A stretch of DNA of 30,293 bases from an uncultured Sphingomonadales bacterium (GCA_937898525.1 CALCBC010000084.1:1-30293); one strand, 5' to 3'; positions 1 through 8,541 are shown, counted from the first letter of the stretch. Notes: a model not told the origin generated them from the sequence alone. Numbers and translations are program-made.

Positions 1-964
1 CGGCCGGCTGCAGGTTGACCAGCAGGGGGACGTCGTAGCCGGCCCGGCGCCAGTCATCGGCGGTGAGCTCGACGCCGGAGTGGCGGGCCATCGCGGTGAT
101 GTGCGGCTGGGCGTTGGTCGATCCACCGAGCGCGCTGACCAGCGCGATCGCGTCGAGAAAGGCTTCGCGGGTCAGGATGCGCGAGGGCCGCAGGTCCTCG
201 TGCACCATCTCGACGATGCGGCGACCGGTCCGGTAAGCTACCTGCCCCCTCGCGGCATAGGCCGCCGGGATCGCCGCGCAGCCGGGCAGCGACAGCCCGA
301 GCCCCTCTGCGACCGAATTCATCGTCAGGGCCGTACCCATCGTGTTGCAGTGGCCGACCGAAGTTGCCGAGGCCAGCGTGGCGTCGAGGAACTCTTCCTC
401 GTCGATCTCGCCCGCGGCGAGCCGCTTGCGCGACTCCCAGATGACCGCGCCCGAGCCGGCCAGGCGCCCCTCGAACCAGCCGTCGAGCATCGGCCCACCG
501 GAGAGGACGATCGCCGGAATGTCGACCGTGGCCGCCGCCATGACGGCGCTCGGGGTAGTCTTGTCGCAGCCCGTAGTCAGCACGACCCCGTCGATCGGGT
601 AGCCGTAAAGCACTTCGACCAGCCCGATGTAGGCGAGGTTGCGGTCGAGCGCGGCAGTCGGCCTGCGACAGTTCTCGAAGATCGGGTGGACTGGGAATTC
701 CATCGCGATGCCGCCCGCGTCGCGAATCCCTTCCCTGACCCGGCGCGCGAGGTCGAGATGGACGCGGTTGCACGGCGACAGGTCGCTGCCCGTCTGCGCG
801 ATACCGATCACCGGCCGGCCAGAGCGCAGCTCGGCCGGAGTCAGTCCATAGTTCATGAACCGCTCGAGGTATGTGGCGGTCATGTCGGGCCGGGTGAGGC
901 CGGCGAACCATTCCTGCGACCTGAGACGCTTGGGGCGACCGGCTGAACTCAAGGTAATCTCCAT
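1..964 (-). CDS. xylD: IlvD/Edd-family sugar-acid dehydratase, D-xylonate dehydratase-like (3' end outside window)
   Basis: Dehydrates an aldonic acid (D-xylonate or a related pentonate/hexonate) to the 2-keto-3-deoxy acid in the cytoplasm, using a [2Fe-2S] cluster and Mg2+. The 321 visible residues carry the three expected cluster cysteines: C65 in SDLSPCN, C133 in TTGCDKTTP and C206 in GHCNTMGTA. The stretch from MTATYLERFMNYG through PVHPIFENCRRPTAALDRNL resembles Caulobacter XylD much more than the arabinonate or dihydroxyacid dehydratases I remember. A full enzyme is about 590 residues, so roughly 45% lies beyond position 1. The ATG at 964 gives a family-like N-terminus 40 bp after the stop of the receptor gene, although no strong Shine-Dalgarno is visible. 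It is the third gene of the minus operon starting at 3523. Family assignment is firm. The exact substrate, and so the symbol, is an inference. Confidence 0.88.
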   Translation of the reverse strand, partial: MEITLSSAGRPKRLRSQEWFAGLTRPDMTATYLERFMNYGLTPAELRSGRPVIGIAQTGSDLSPCNRVHLDLARRVREGIRDAGGIAMEFPVHPIFENCRRPTAALDRNLAYIGLVEVLYGYPIDGVVLTTGCDKTTPSAVMAAATVDIPAIVLSGGPMLDGWFEGRLAGSGAVIWESRKRLAAGEIDEEEFLDATLASATSVGHCNTMGTALTMNSVAEGLGLSLPGCAAIPAAYAARGQVAYRTGRRIVEMVHEDLRPSRILTREAFLDAIALVSALGGSTNAQPHITAMARHSGVELTADDWRRAGYDVPLLVNLQPA

Positions 965-1004
965 CGAAAAACGTCGGACCAGGGTCGGGTCGTGGATGAG
1001 CGGG

Positions 1005-2879
1005 TCATTCGAAGCTCCGCGAGAGCCCGAGCCGCACGCGGCGCGGCAGCGCGGCGTGGCCGATCGCGCCGCCCACCCGCTCGTCGAGCAGGTTGTCGAC
1101 CACCACCCGGAAACGCGTTTGGCTGTCGGGACGCCAGTCGAAGGCCAGCGAAGCCTCGTGCGAGGGATCGAGCGCCTTCAGGCCGGTCGGATTGGCGAAG
1201 TCGTAGCGCTTGTCCGTGAAGGCGTGACGCAGGCGCACGTCGAGGCGGTCGGTTGCCCGCCATTCCAGCGAACCTCCGGCACGCCAGCGCGGCCGGTGCA
1301 GCAGGGGTGCGGAGTCGTCCGGGTCGGAGGTGTCGACGTACTGTGCCGAGAGCTCCAGGCGCACGTCGGGAACGAGCGTCACGCCCAGAGCGGAGGCAAC
1401 CCCCTGCGCTTCCACGATCGAGCGGTTCTCGAGCCGGGGCACGTCCCCCGGCACGAAATCGATCAGGTTCCGGTAGCGCGAGCGAAACACGGTCACTGCC
1501 AGCGTCCCGTCACCCGCGAACGACTGTTCGAGCCCCAGCTCGACGCTCGAGCCGCTTTCCGGCTCGAGGTCGGGGTTGCCGACGAACGGGTTGGCGAGCG
1601 CGTAGAAGCTCGGGGCCTTCCAGGCCGTTCCGGCGTTCGCCTTGAGCGCCAGCCGATCGGTGAGCGCGGCGCGCAGCCCGATCCGTCCTGTTGTCCGGCT
1701 CGCGCCGTCCTCGACGCTGTCGAAGCGCAGGCCCGCCTCGAACGTCACCGGTCCGGCGACGCGGTCAAGGTCGGCAAAGACCGACCGCGTTGTGCGGCGC
1801 AGGTCGAAGCCCGACGGCACGGGAATGCCGAAATCGAGGTAGCCGTCGCTTGCTCCGCGCTCCCACTGCGCGGCAACGCCGAGCGTTGCCCGCCATTCTC
1901 CCATGGTCCAGTCGAGCGTGGGGCGAAGGCCGATCGAGCGATAGTGCGTGGCGTCGTACCCCGCGGGAACGCCGACGGGAGAGAAGGGCGACGCGTCGAC
2001 GCCCGGCGACGTCACCGCGTCATCGCGCTCGAGGTACGACGCCGAAAGGGCCAGCCGGCCGCTTGCGAACCTGGCCAGAGCGTGACTGGCCGAGAGTACG
2101 AGTTCCTTGCCCGAGCGAACCTCGAGGTCGTCCCTCGTGGCGAACATCGGACCGCCGCTGTTGTCGGGCCAACCGTGCGAACGGGACTTGGCGAAGTGAA
2201 CGACCGCCCTGTCGCGCGAGTCCCGCTGCGAGGCGAACAGCAGATCCAGCCCGCGCGACGCGAAGCCGGAGAGCGGGGTCGCCGATCCTGCGTCGTCCGC
2301 AAGGGCCGACAGCGTGGCGCCCCAGCCGCGAGCGATCGGACCTTGCCAGCGCGCCAGTCCCGAGATCTCGCCCTCGGTCCCGGCCGACCCAGCGAAGCTG
2401 AGGCGCGGGCGCGGCGTGGGTTCCGGCAGGAGCAGGTTGAGCGCTCCGGCGAGGGCGCCGGAGCCGTAGAGCGTCGAGGCGGAACCTGCGACCAGCTCCG
2501 CCCGGCCGATCGCAGCCGCCGGAATCGCGGCGAGGTTCACCGCGCCGCCGCGGCTGTTGGTCGGGCTGTTGAGCGGGACGCCCTCGAGCATGACCACGGT
2601 GAAATTCGGATCGGCTCCCCGCAGAAACAGAGAGGCAAAGCCCGTCCTCGCCCCGGGAGCCTGGATGTAGACGTCGGGCAGCCGCGCCAGGGCAGCGTCG
2701 AGGCTCTCCGCCTCCTCGAGGTCCGGCCCCTCCACTACCTTGACCCAGTAGGGCAGCTGCTCCGCCGCCAGCGGCCGGCGGGACGCGGTGACGACGAGCG
2801 GTTCGTCGTCTGCCAGCGCCGCCGCGGGACAGCCGGCGGCCACGATCGCCATCGCCGAGAGCCAGCTCGTACGGATCAT
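1005..2879 (-). CDS. TonB-dependent outer-membrane receptor (short, BtuB-size)
   Basis: A 624-residue outer-membrane active transporter. The signal peptide is residues 1-23, with cleavage likely after ALA before DDEPLVV. The TonB-box-like LVVTASRR stretch follows, then a plug domain (about 40-150) with the typical VMLEGVPLN and AELVAGSASTLYGSGALAGALNLL motifs. The rest alternates polar and aromatic residues as in a 22-strand barrel. The ATG at 2879 is chosen because it starts the signal peptide and overlaps the upstream stop as ATGA, so translation is coupled to the VTT gene. The long upstream extension of the open frame is not coding. The protein ends in SFE rather than the usual terminal Phe. 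Size recalls BtuB, but no cobalamin riboswitch is visible, and position before a sugar-acid dehydratase suggests a sugar or sugar-acid ligand (inference). Confidence 0.9.
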   Translation of the reverse strand: MIRTSWLSAMAIVAAGCPAAALADDEPLVVTASRRPLAAEQLPYWVKVVEGPDLEEAESLDAALARLPDVYIQAPGARTGFASLFLRGADPNFTVVMLEGVPLNSPTNSRGGAVNLAAIPAAAIGRAELVAGSASTLYGSGALAGALNLLLPEPTPRPRLSFAGSAGTEGEISGLARWQGPIARGWGATLSALADDAGSATPLSGFASRGLDLLFASQRDSRDRAVVHFAKSRSHGWPDNSGGPMFATRDDLEVRSGKELVLSASHALARFASGRLALSASYLERDDAVTSPGVDASPFSPVGVPAGYDATHYRSIGLRPTLDWTMGEWRATLGVAAQWERGASDGYLDFGIPVPSGFDLRRTTRSVFADLDRVAGPVTFEAGLRFDSVEDGASRTTGRIGLRAALTDRLALKANAGTAWKAPSFYALANPFVGNPDLEPESGSSVELGLEQSFAGDGTLAVTVFRSRYRNLIDFVPGDVPRLENRSIVEAQGVASALGVTLVPDVRLELSAQYVDTSDPDDSAPLLHRPRWRAGGSLEWRATDRLDVRLRHAFTDKRYDFANPTGLKALDPSHEASLAFDWRPDSQTRFRVVVDNLLDERVGGAIGHAALPRRVRLGLSRSFE

Positions 2880-3523
2880 CGGGCGATACGGTCGAACAGC
2901 AACCAGCTCAGCGCGGGGACGGTCGCGAGACCGAAGAAGAACAGGAAGAACGAGCCGGCGGACAAGGCGAGCGCGCCTACGGCCGCGTAGGCGAGGGCGA
3001 CGGCGAGGTTGGCCGACAGGGTCATCGCCAGGAACAGCCCGAGACGCATCCTGGCCGCCCCGGCCACCAGCACGGTCGCTTCGGCGAGGACCGGCACGCC
3101 GCGGGCGAGGACGAGGACCACCGCGCCTCGCCGGTCGAGCAGGCCCCGCGCCCGCTCGAGGTCTTCCGGGCCGACGACACGGCGCAGCGCAGGTCCCGCC
3201 GCACGCCCGATGCCGTAGCCGACCAGGGACCCCAGGCTCATGCCGAGCCATATGGCGGTCAGCCCGCCCCAGAAGCCGAACAGCGCGCCGGCCGTCGCGC
3301 TGACCACGCTCGAAGGCACGGGCAGCAGCACGTCAACGACGAGCATTGCCACGATGGTCGTATATGCGGCCAGTCGATGCTGCCCTACAATGTCGAGGGC
3401 GGCGAGCAGCGCGGCTTCGATGCCGGCTCCGAATGCCACGAACGGGACGAGCAGGAGAGTGAGTAGGACGAGCGCGGCGAGCAGCCAGCGGCCGCAGGAA
3501 GGCGCTAGCACGTGCCCGAACAC
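2876..3523 (-). CDS. VTT-domain (TVP38/TMEM64, DedA-like) inner-membrane protein
   Basis: A 215-residue polytopic inner-membrane protein of the SNARE-associated/VTT family. The core stretch LLPVPSSVVSATAGALFG followed by a glycine-rich segment ending VGYGIGRAAG is the family signature. About five to six hydrophobic segments are visible. DedA-like relatives are linked to lipid flipping and envelope homeostasis; the role here is unknown. I place the start at GTG 3523 because an excellent Shine-Dalgarno AAGGAGG lies 7 nt upstream (3531-3537). The upstream ATG at 3553 abuts the predicted -10 box (3555-3560), so it would lie at or before the transcript start. It is the first gene of the minus operon, and its stop overlaps the receptor start by 4 nt. 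Why such a protein leads a sugar-acid operon is not obvious. Confidence 0.82.
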   Translation of the reverse strand: MFGHVLAPSCGRWLLAALVLLTLLLVPFVAFGAGIEAALLAALDIVGQHRLAAYTTIVAMLVVDVLLPVPSSVVSATAGALFGFWGGLTAIWLGMSLGSLVGYGIGRAAGPALRRVVGPEDLERARGLLDRRGAVVLVLARGVPVLAEATVLVAGAARMRLGLFLAMTLSANLAVALAYAAVGALALSAGSFFLFFFGLATVPALSWLLFDRIAR

Positions 3524-3530
3524 CGATAGC

Positions 3531-3537
3531 CCTCCTT
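3531..3537 (-). promoter_or_regulatory. Strong ribosome binding site deciding the VTT gene start
   Basis: On the minus strand this reads AAGGAGG, 7 nt before the GTG at 3523. It argues against the earlier in-frame ATG at 3553, which has no Shine-Dalgarno and lies against the -10 element. Confidence 0.75.
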
Positions 3538-3554
3538 TTCCATTCAACAACATA

Positions 3555-3583
3555 ACTGTATATTGTATGCAATTCTTGGTCAA
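3555..3583 (-). promoter_or_regulatory. Predicted sigma-70-like promoter for the VTT/receptor/dehydratase operon
   Basis: On the minus strand TTGACC (3583-3578) is followed after exactly 17 nt by TACAGT (3560-3555). The palindromic operator at 3562-3573 lies within the spacer, the position expected for a repressor. The start codon at 3523 leaves a short leader of about 25 nt. This rests on pattern only. Confidence 0.5.
3562..3573. promoter_or_regulatory. Operator site 1 of the recurrent palindrome (ATTGTATGCAAT)
   Basis: A near-perfect 12-bp palindrome in the divergent intergenic region between the minus operon starting at 3523 and the plus operon starting at 3594, so it could control both. 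It is one of seven related sites in the window and the most symmetrical in its outer bases. Confidence 0.7.
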
Positions 3584-3593
3584 GCGGGAGCGG

Positions 3594-6149
3594 ATGGTGC
3601 GCAAGATCGGCTTGGTGCTGGCAGGGGCATTGACCATCGGATTGCCGGTAGCCCTGCTGAGTCAGCACACGGGGTCCGGATTGCTCGAGTCCGAGGCGGG
3701 CCGTCCATGGCCGGCGCCGGTCACGAGAGACGCGAGTATCGGCCAGACGCCGCTCGCCCCTGCGGATGCCATCCGCACCTTCACGATGCCGCCCGGCTTC
3801 AGGATCCAGCTTGTCGCGTCCGAACCGCTGGTGAAGGACCCGATCCTTGCCGAGTTCGACGAGGACGGCCGCCTGTGGGTGCTCGAATTGCACGGGTTCG
3901 CCGTCAACCGGCAGATGGAAAACAGTTTCGAGCCCATCAACGAGCTCGTCGTTCTCGACGACACGGATGGCGACGGGGCTTTCGACAGCCGCACCGTGTT
4001 CATGGACGATCTCGTCATGCCGCGGGCGTTCAAGGTCCTCGCCAACGGCTGCGCGCTGGTCGGCGAGCCGCCCAACCTCTGGCACGCTTGCGACACGGAC
4101 GGCGACCTGCAGGCCGATACGCGGGAACTCGTCAGCGACCGCTTCGCGACCCGCGGGGTGGTCGAGCACGGCGCGAACGGCCTGATGTGGGCCATGGACA
4201 ACACGATCGTCGTTGCCCAGAACGACTGGGACCTGCGGTTCATCGACGGCAAGCCCACGGTCGTCCCCAGCCTGAACCGGGGCCAGTGGGGCCTGACGCA
4301 GGACGACGCGGGCCGGGTCTACAGGGTCTTCAACACCGACCCGCTCTACGTCGACTACCTGAAACCCGCCTACTACGCGCGCAATCCCAACATGGTGCGC
4401 ACCCGCGGGCTCTACGACCTCATCGTCGATGCCGAGAAGAGCCGCATCTGGCCCGCGCGGCCGACGTTCGGGGTCAACCGCGGCTACCGTACAGAGAATT
4501 ACCGCGAGGACGGTTCGCAGCGCTACTACGGCGGCGTCTCCTCGCCGATGATCTACCGCGGCACGAGCCTCCCGGAGGAATTCCGCGGCCAGCCTTTCGT
4601 CGTCGACGGACCGACCAATCTCGTCCACCTCCTGCGCTTCGAGGTCGATGCCTCGGGCCGGCGGAGCGCTGCCGACTTCTACCCGCAGGGGGAGTTCCTC
4701 GCCTCGACCGACGAGCGCTTCCGCCCGATCTCGCTCACCCCCGGCTGGGACGGCACCTTCTACGTCGTCGACATGTATCGCGGGGTCTCGCAGGACGGCC
4801 CGCTGCAGACCGACTACCTGCGCAATTACATCCTCGAGCGGAACCTGTGGCAAGGCATCAACTACGGCCGGATCTACCGGGTCGTCTACGACGGCATGCC
4901 GACCGACCCGCGTCCCAGGATGAGCAGCCTCGGCTCCGCGGACCTGGTCGGGTACCTGTCGCATCCGAACGGCTGGTGGCGGGACAAGGCGCAGCAGCTG
5001 CTCGTGCTTCGCCGCGACCGGTCGGTCCTGCCCGCGCTCGAACGGCTCGTCCGCGACGCCCCCGATCCACGCACCCGGCTGCACGCCTTGTGGACCATCG
5101 ACGGCATTGCCGGTGCCGGCGCGGACCTGGTCGACCGGGCGCTGGGCGACGCCGATCCCGCGGTCCGCGCCGCCGCGGTAAGGCTGGCCGAGCCGCGCCT
5201 GCGCGAGGGCGACAAGGCCACCCTCGCGAGAGTCCAGCACCTCGCCCGGGATCCGAGCATCGAGGTCCGCTGGCAGGTCGCAGCCTCGCTCGGCGAGCTG
5301 CCGGCCGCCCAGCGGCTCGATCCGCTGCTCGCGCTGCTGCTGGAGCAAGGCGCCGACGATCCGGTCATGGTCGACGCGATAGTCAGCGGCCTGGCCGGCC
5401 TCGAGCGAAGGATGCTCGGCAAGGTGCTCGAAGGCGCGCAGCCCGCGCGGTTCGGGGATGCCATCGAGATGCTCGCGGGGGCGATCGCCCGGGGACGCGC
5501 CGCTGACGACGTTGCGGACCTGCTGCGCATGGCCGGGGACGGGACCACGGCCGAGGGCGTCCACCGCGCCTTGCTCGCCGGGCTGCAGGCCGGGCTCCGC
5601 GGCCCGCCACGCCTGGGTCCACCCCAGCCGGGCAGCCCGCAGCCGCAACTGCTTCGTCTCGCCAGCCGCCCCGGCAGCGTGATCGCTGCGGCCGAGGCTG
5701 GCGGCCCGCTCGCCGAGGCGGCCGAGGGCGTGCTTGCCCAGCTCGACTGGCCAGGCAAGCCGGCCGCCTCGCAGGCCGCGAGCCTGCCGCCCGAGGCGAA
5801 GAGGCTGTTCGATGCCGGACGCGACATCTACGCCAACATGTGTGCGGGCTGTCATTCGGACGAAGGGCGCGGAGCGGCCATCGCCAGGGACCTCGCGGGC
5901 TCGCGTTTCGTGACCGGCCGGCCGGAAATTCTCGCGCGCATCCTGCTCTCGGGCAAGGAAGGCCAGATCGGCCTGATGCCGCCGGCAGGCTCCTCGCTGT
6001 CCGATGACGAACTGGCGGCGGTGATGACGTTCATCCGGGCGAGCTGGGGAAACAGCGCCCCGCCGGTGCAGCCGGACATGGCGCGCGAATGGCGAGCCGC
6101 CTATGCTCATCGCAAGGTTCCCTGGACCGACGAGGAACTCGAGCCATAA
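3594..6149 (+). CDS. PVC-type membrane-bound dehydrogenase-like protein: beta-propeller, HEAT repeats, C-terminal cytochrome c
   Basis: An 851-residue secreted protein, probably an electron-transferring sugar or alcohol oxidase component of the periplasm. A hydrophobic signal region begins MVRKIGLVLAGALTIGLPVALL. Residues about 55-440 match the Pirellula/Verrucomicrobium-type dehydrogenase propeller: an MPPGFRIQLVASEP opening, DDTDGDG repeats and the HGANGLMWAMDN segment. Helical HEAT-like repeats run from about 450 to 700. A class I cytochrome c domain follows, with haem motif C750-A-G-C753-H754 and a likely axial Met795 in GLMPP. The start at 3594 is preceded by GGGAG and begins the signal peptide. 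The in-frame ATG at 3567 lies inside the operator and is less likely. The catalytic substrate and any PQQ binding cannot be read from the sequence. It is first in the long plus-strand operon. Confidence 0.82.
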   Translation: MVRKIGLVLAGALTIGLPVALLSQHTGSGLLESEAGRPWPAPVTRDASIGQTPLAPADAIRTFTMPPGFRIQLVASEPLVKDPILAEFDEDGRLWVLELHGFAVNRQMENSFEPINELVVLDDTDGDGAFDSRTVFMDDLVMPRAFKVLANGCALVGEPPNLWHACDTDGDLQADTRELVSDRFATRGVVEHGANGLMWAMDNTIVVAQNDWDLRFIDGKPTVVPSLNRGQWGLTQDDAGRVYRVFNTDPLYVDYLKPAYYARNPNMVRTRGLYDLIVDAEKSRIWPARPTFGVNRGYRTENYREDGSQRYYGGVSSPMIYRGTSLPEEFRGQPFVVDGPTNLVHLLRFEVDASGRRSAADFYPQGEFLASTDERFRPISLTPGWDGTFYVVDMYRGVSQDGPLQTDYLRNYILERNLWQGINYGRIYRVVYDGMPTDPRPRMSSLGSADLVGYLSHPNGWWRDKAQQLLVLRRDRSVLPALERLVRDAPDPRTRLHALWTIDGIAGAGADLVDRALGDADPAVRAAAVRLAEPRLREGDKATLARVQHLARDPSIEVRWQVAASLGELPAAQRLDPLLALLLEQGADDPVMVDAIVSGLAGLERRMLGKVLEGAQPARFGDAIEMLAGAIARGRAADDVADLLRMAGDGTTAEGVHRALLAGLQAGLRGPPRLGPPQPGSPQPQLLRLASRPGSVIAAAEAGGPLAEAAEGVLAQLDWPGKPAASQAASLPPEAKRLFDAGRDIYANMCAGCHSDEGRGAAIARDLAGSRFVTGRPEILARILLSGKEGQIGLMPPAGSSLSDDELAAVMTFIRASWGNSAPPVQPDMAREWRAAYAHRKVPWTDEELEP

Positions 6150-6169
6150 GGCCACCGCACGAAGCACCG

Positions 6170-7054
6170 GTGCTGACCGTCAGCGGCCTGCGGAAACGCT
6201 ACGGCCGCACCCTCGCCCTCGACGGTGTCGACCTGACGGTCGCCGCTGGCGAGGTGTTCGGCCTGCTCGGCCCCAACGGGGCGGGCAAGACGACCACCGT
6301 CGAATGCATCGTCGGCCTCGTCGAGCCCGACGAAGGGGAACTACGCCTGGAGGGCGCACCGATCGATCGCGCCGCTCTCCGGGGAATCGGCATTGCCATG
6401 CAGGGGCCGAGCCTACCCGACGCGATCACTCCCATGGAGGCCGTGCGCCTGTTCGCCGGCCTTTATTCTGTGGAGCCGGACCTCCACCGGGAGCTGGCGA
6501 CGGCCGGGCTCGCGGACAAGCGCGACGCCCGCTACGCTACGCTTTCAGGCGGCCAGAAGCAGCGGCTCAACCTCGCGCTTGCACTGCTCCACGATCCCCG
6601 GCTCGTCCTGCTCGACGAGCCCACGGCCGGGCTGGATCCGCTGGCCCGCGCTGACCTGGCGAGCGCGGTTCGCGCGCTCGCGGCGGAAGGGCGGGCGGTG
6701 CTCATGACTACCCACGACCTCGGTGAGGCCGAACGGGTCTGCGATCGCCTGGCCTTGCTGGCGCGCGGCCGCATCGTCGCGACGGGCACTCCGGCAGAGC
6801 TTCTCGGGGCCGGTTCGGCACTGACCTTCATCGAGGGCGAAGCCTCGATCGTGCTCGAGCCTGGCGACGAAGGCCTTGGCGGGATGGAGATCGACGGCCG
6901 GCGGTTCCGCTGCCGCACCGAGGATCCGACCGGAACGGTTCAGCGCATCGCCGCTGCAATCCAGAGCCGGGGCGGCACCCTGCTCGCGCTGCGCGTCGGC
7001 CAGGCACGGCTCGAGGACGTCATCCTCGAACGGCTAGCAAGGACGGCCGAGTGA
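6170..7054 (+). CDS. ABC transporter ATP-binding protein (ABC-2 exporter type)
   Basis: The cytoplasmic ATPase subunit of a two-component exporter, about 294 residues. It shows Walker A GPNGAGKTTT, a Q-loop in AMQGPSLPD, the signature LSGGQKQR, Walker B LVLLDEPTAGLD and the H-loop TTHDLGEAE. A C-terminal extension of about 80 residues is typical of the NodI/DrrA/CcmA-like group. The start is uncertain. GTG 6170 gives a normal N-terminus (VLTVSGLRKRYG) but lacks a good Shine-Dalgarno; ATG 6089 is in frame but would overlap the preceding gene by 61 nt. Its stop overlaps the permease start by 4 nt. ABC exporter pairs of this kind also accompany PQQ-dependent alcohol dehydrogenases in other bacteria (PedC-type systems), so a link to the flanking dehydrogenases is plausible. 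The cargo is unknown. Confidence 0.9.
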   Translation: MLTVSGLRKRYGRTLALDGVDLTVAAGEVFGLLGPNGAGKTTTVECIVGLVEPDEGELRLEGAPIDRAALRGIGIAMQGPSLPDAITPMEAVRLFAGLYSVEPDLHRELATAGLADKRDARYATLSGGQKQRLNLALALLHDPRLVLLDEPTAGLDPLARADLASAVRALAAEGRAVLMTTHDLGEAERVCDRLALLARGRIVATGTPAELLGAGSALTFIEGEASIVLEPGDEGLGGMEIDGRRFRCRTEDPTGTVQRIAAAIQSRGGTLLALRVGQARLEDVILERLARTAE

Positions 7055-8541
7055 CCGCCGTGCTGCACTACGCCTGGCTCACGCTCAGGCTGAACTTCCG
7101 CAACCGGATGGCGCTCGTCTACGGCTATCTCTTTCCGCTGGTCTTCGTGCTGGCCTTCGCGGTCATCTACCGCCACGATCCCGAGCCGCTGACGGCCCGC
7201 CTGGGGCCGCTGCTCACCGTCACGGCGCTCGGCGGCGCGTGCTTCGGCCTGCCCACGACGCTCGTCGCCGAGCGGGACCGCGGCGTATGGCGGCGCTACC
7301 GCGCCACCGGGCGCAGCCCGGCGCTGTTCCTGTCCGGGCAGGTCGCCAGCCGGCTGGTTCACCTGCTGATCGCCGCCGGCCTGCAGATCCTCGTGGCCGC
7401 GCTGTTCCTCGGCATGCCGCTGCCCGGTTTCCCACTAGCCCTGCTGGCCGCTTTCCTGGTCGTCAGCCTCGCGCTGATCGGCCTCGGGCTGACCATCGCA
7501 ATGATCGCGAACTCGGTGCCCGCGGTCCAGGCGCTGGGCCAGTGCGTGTTCCTGCCGATGCTGATGATCGGCGGAATCGCCGTTCCGCCCGAAAACCTTC
7601 CCGAGTGGGCACAGACGCTGGCCCGCCTCCTTCCCGGCCAGCCGGCCGTGTCGGCAATCCAGCTCGCGTCCGGCCAGGGCCTCGCCGCTGCGTTCGGCGA
7701 GCTGGCGCTGCTCGCGCTCCACGGCCTCGCCGGCCTCCTCGTGGCCATCGGCCTGCTGCGCTGGGACAGCGCGCGGCGGCCTGCGAGAGCCGGGCCCATC
7801 CTGGGAGCTGCTGCCGCCTGGCTGGGCGCCGCCGTCCTCGCGCTCTCGGCCACTCCGAGCTCCACCTCCGTGCCGGAGCCCGAGGTCGCGCTTCCCCCAG
7901 CGGCCTACCTGTCGCCCTCGCCGGCCGCGCCGGGTCGCTCGTCCGGCAAGACATCGGCGCCCGAGCAGAGCCCACCCGCCCCTTCCGGGAACCCGGCGCA
8001 TGCCGATGTCACGCCCACCCTGCCCTCGAGCTGGCGCCACGTCGGCGAGGAGCACCTGCAGGCCATAGCGTTCGATCGGCTCCCCGACGACGCGGGGCTC
8101 GTGGCGCCGATGGCCGTGCGAGGAACACCGAGGGACGCGGCGACCGAAACGCAGCTGGCAGCGGTACGCAGCGGCCTGCGCGCGTGGCCACCGGCGGCAG
8201 AGCCCGATCCGGTTCAGCGCGCGCGCAACCTGCTTTATGTCGCCGCCGTTCCCGACCTGCTGCAGATGGACCCGCTCGAGCGGCACCTCCCCTGGCTGGT
8301 GTTCGACCGCTTGCGGCAGGACATTCCCGCCCCCGACCTGCCGCGCATCCTCTACTGGATCGCGATGCACCCCGAAGAGGGGGATGACCGCGCACTCGAC
8401 AGCCTGCCGGCCCTCGGTCTTCCGCAAGTGACCGGCCCAACCCGCCAGGTGCGCGAACGCGCGATGATCTATGCCCTCAAGTTCCTCAAGCGGCTCGAAG
8501 ACCAGCGCAGGACCTTCGCGGAGGCGGCATCTGCGACCTAG
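7051..8541 (+). CDS. ABC-2 type permease with a seventh TM segment and an uncharacterised C-terminal domain
   Basis: The membrane partner of the preceding ATPase, 496 residues, about twice the usual length. Residues 1-240 form a standard six-helix ABC-2 permease, including FGLPTTLVAERDRG and the conserved IGGIAVPPENLP loop before the last helices. A further hydrophobic segment (about 248-268, ILGAAAAWLGAAVLAL) is followed by a Pro/Ser-rich linker (270-325) and a folded-looking helical domain to the end, with WRHVGEEHLQAIAFDRLP and RILYWIAMHPEEGDDRAL. Seven helices would put this domain in the periplasm (inference). I do not recognise the domain. The start is GTG 7051 inside the GTGA overlap with the ATPase stop, so the two are translationally coupled. 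A frameshifted fusion is unlikely, because codon use stays uniform through the linker. Confidence 0.85.
   Translation: MTAVLHYAWLTLRLNFRNRMALVYGYLFPLVFVLAFAVIYRHDPEPLTARLGPLLTVTALGGACFGLPTTLVAERDRGVWRRYRATGRSPALFLSGQVASRLVHLLIAAGLQILVAALFLGMPLPGFPLALLAAFLVVSLALIGLGLTIAMIANSVPAVQALGQCVFLPMLMIGGIAVPPENLPEWAQTLARLLPGQPAVSAIQLASGQGLAAAFGELALLALHGLAGLLVAIGLLRWDSARRPARAGPILGAAAAWLGAAVLALSATPSSTSVPEPEVALPPAAYLSPSPAAPGRSSGKTSAPEQSPPAPSGNPAHADVTPTLPSSWRHVGEEHLQAIAFDRLPDDAGLVAPMAVRGTPRDAATETQLAAVRSGLRAWPPAAEPDPVQRARNLLYVAAVPDLLQMDPLERHLPWLVFDRLRQDIPAPDLPRILYWIAMHPEEGDDRALDSLPALGLPQVTGPTRQVRERAMIYALKFLKRLEDQRRTFAEAASAT

Noticed and set aside
54..911. Minus-strand 285-codon frame at the left edge as a separate gene
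   Set aside because: It is an out-of-phase shadow of the dehydratase, whose correct frame carries the three cluster cysteines.
855..2990. Long plus-strand open frame of 711 codons opposite the short receptor gene
   Set aside because: It is antisense to a clear TonB-dependent receptor; the translation is Arg/Gly/Ala-rich without family motifs, as expected from G+C-rich third positions.
2880..3593. Possible cobalamin riboswitch upstream of the BtuB-sized receptor
   Set aside because: The receptor start is inside an operon with a 4-nt overlap, and no B12-box-like conserved segments are visible in the leader before 3523.
3333..6167. Minus-strand open frame of 944 codons opposite the PVC-type protein
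   Set aside because: A mirror of a real coding sequence, with no domain, no ribosome binding site and an unlikely composition.
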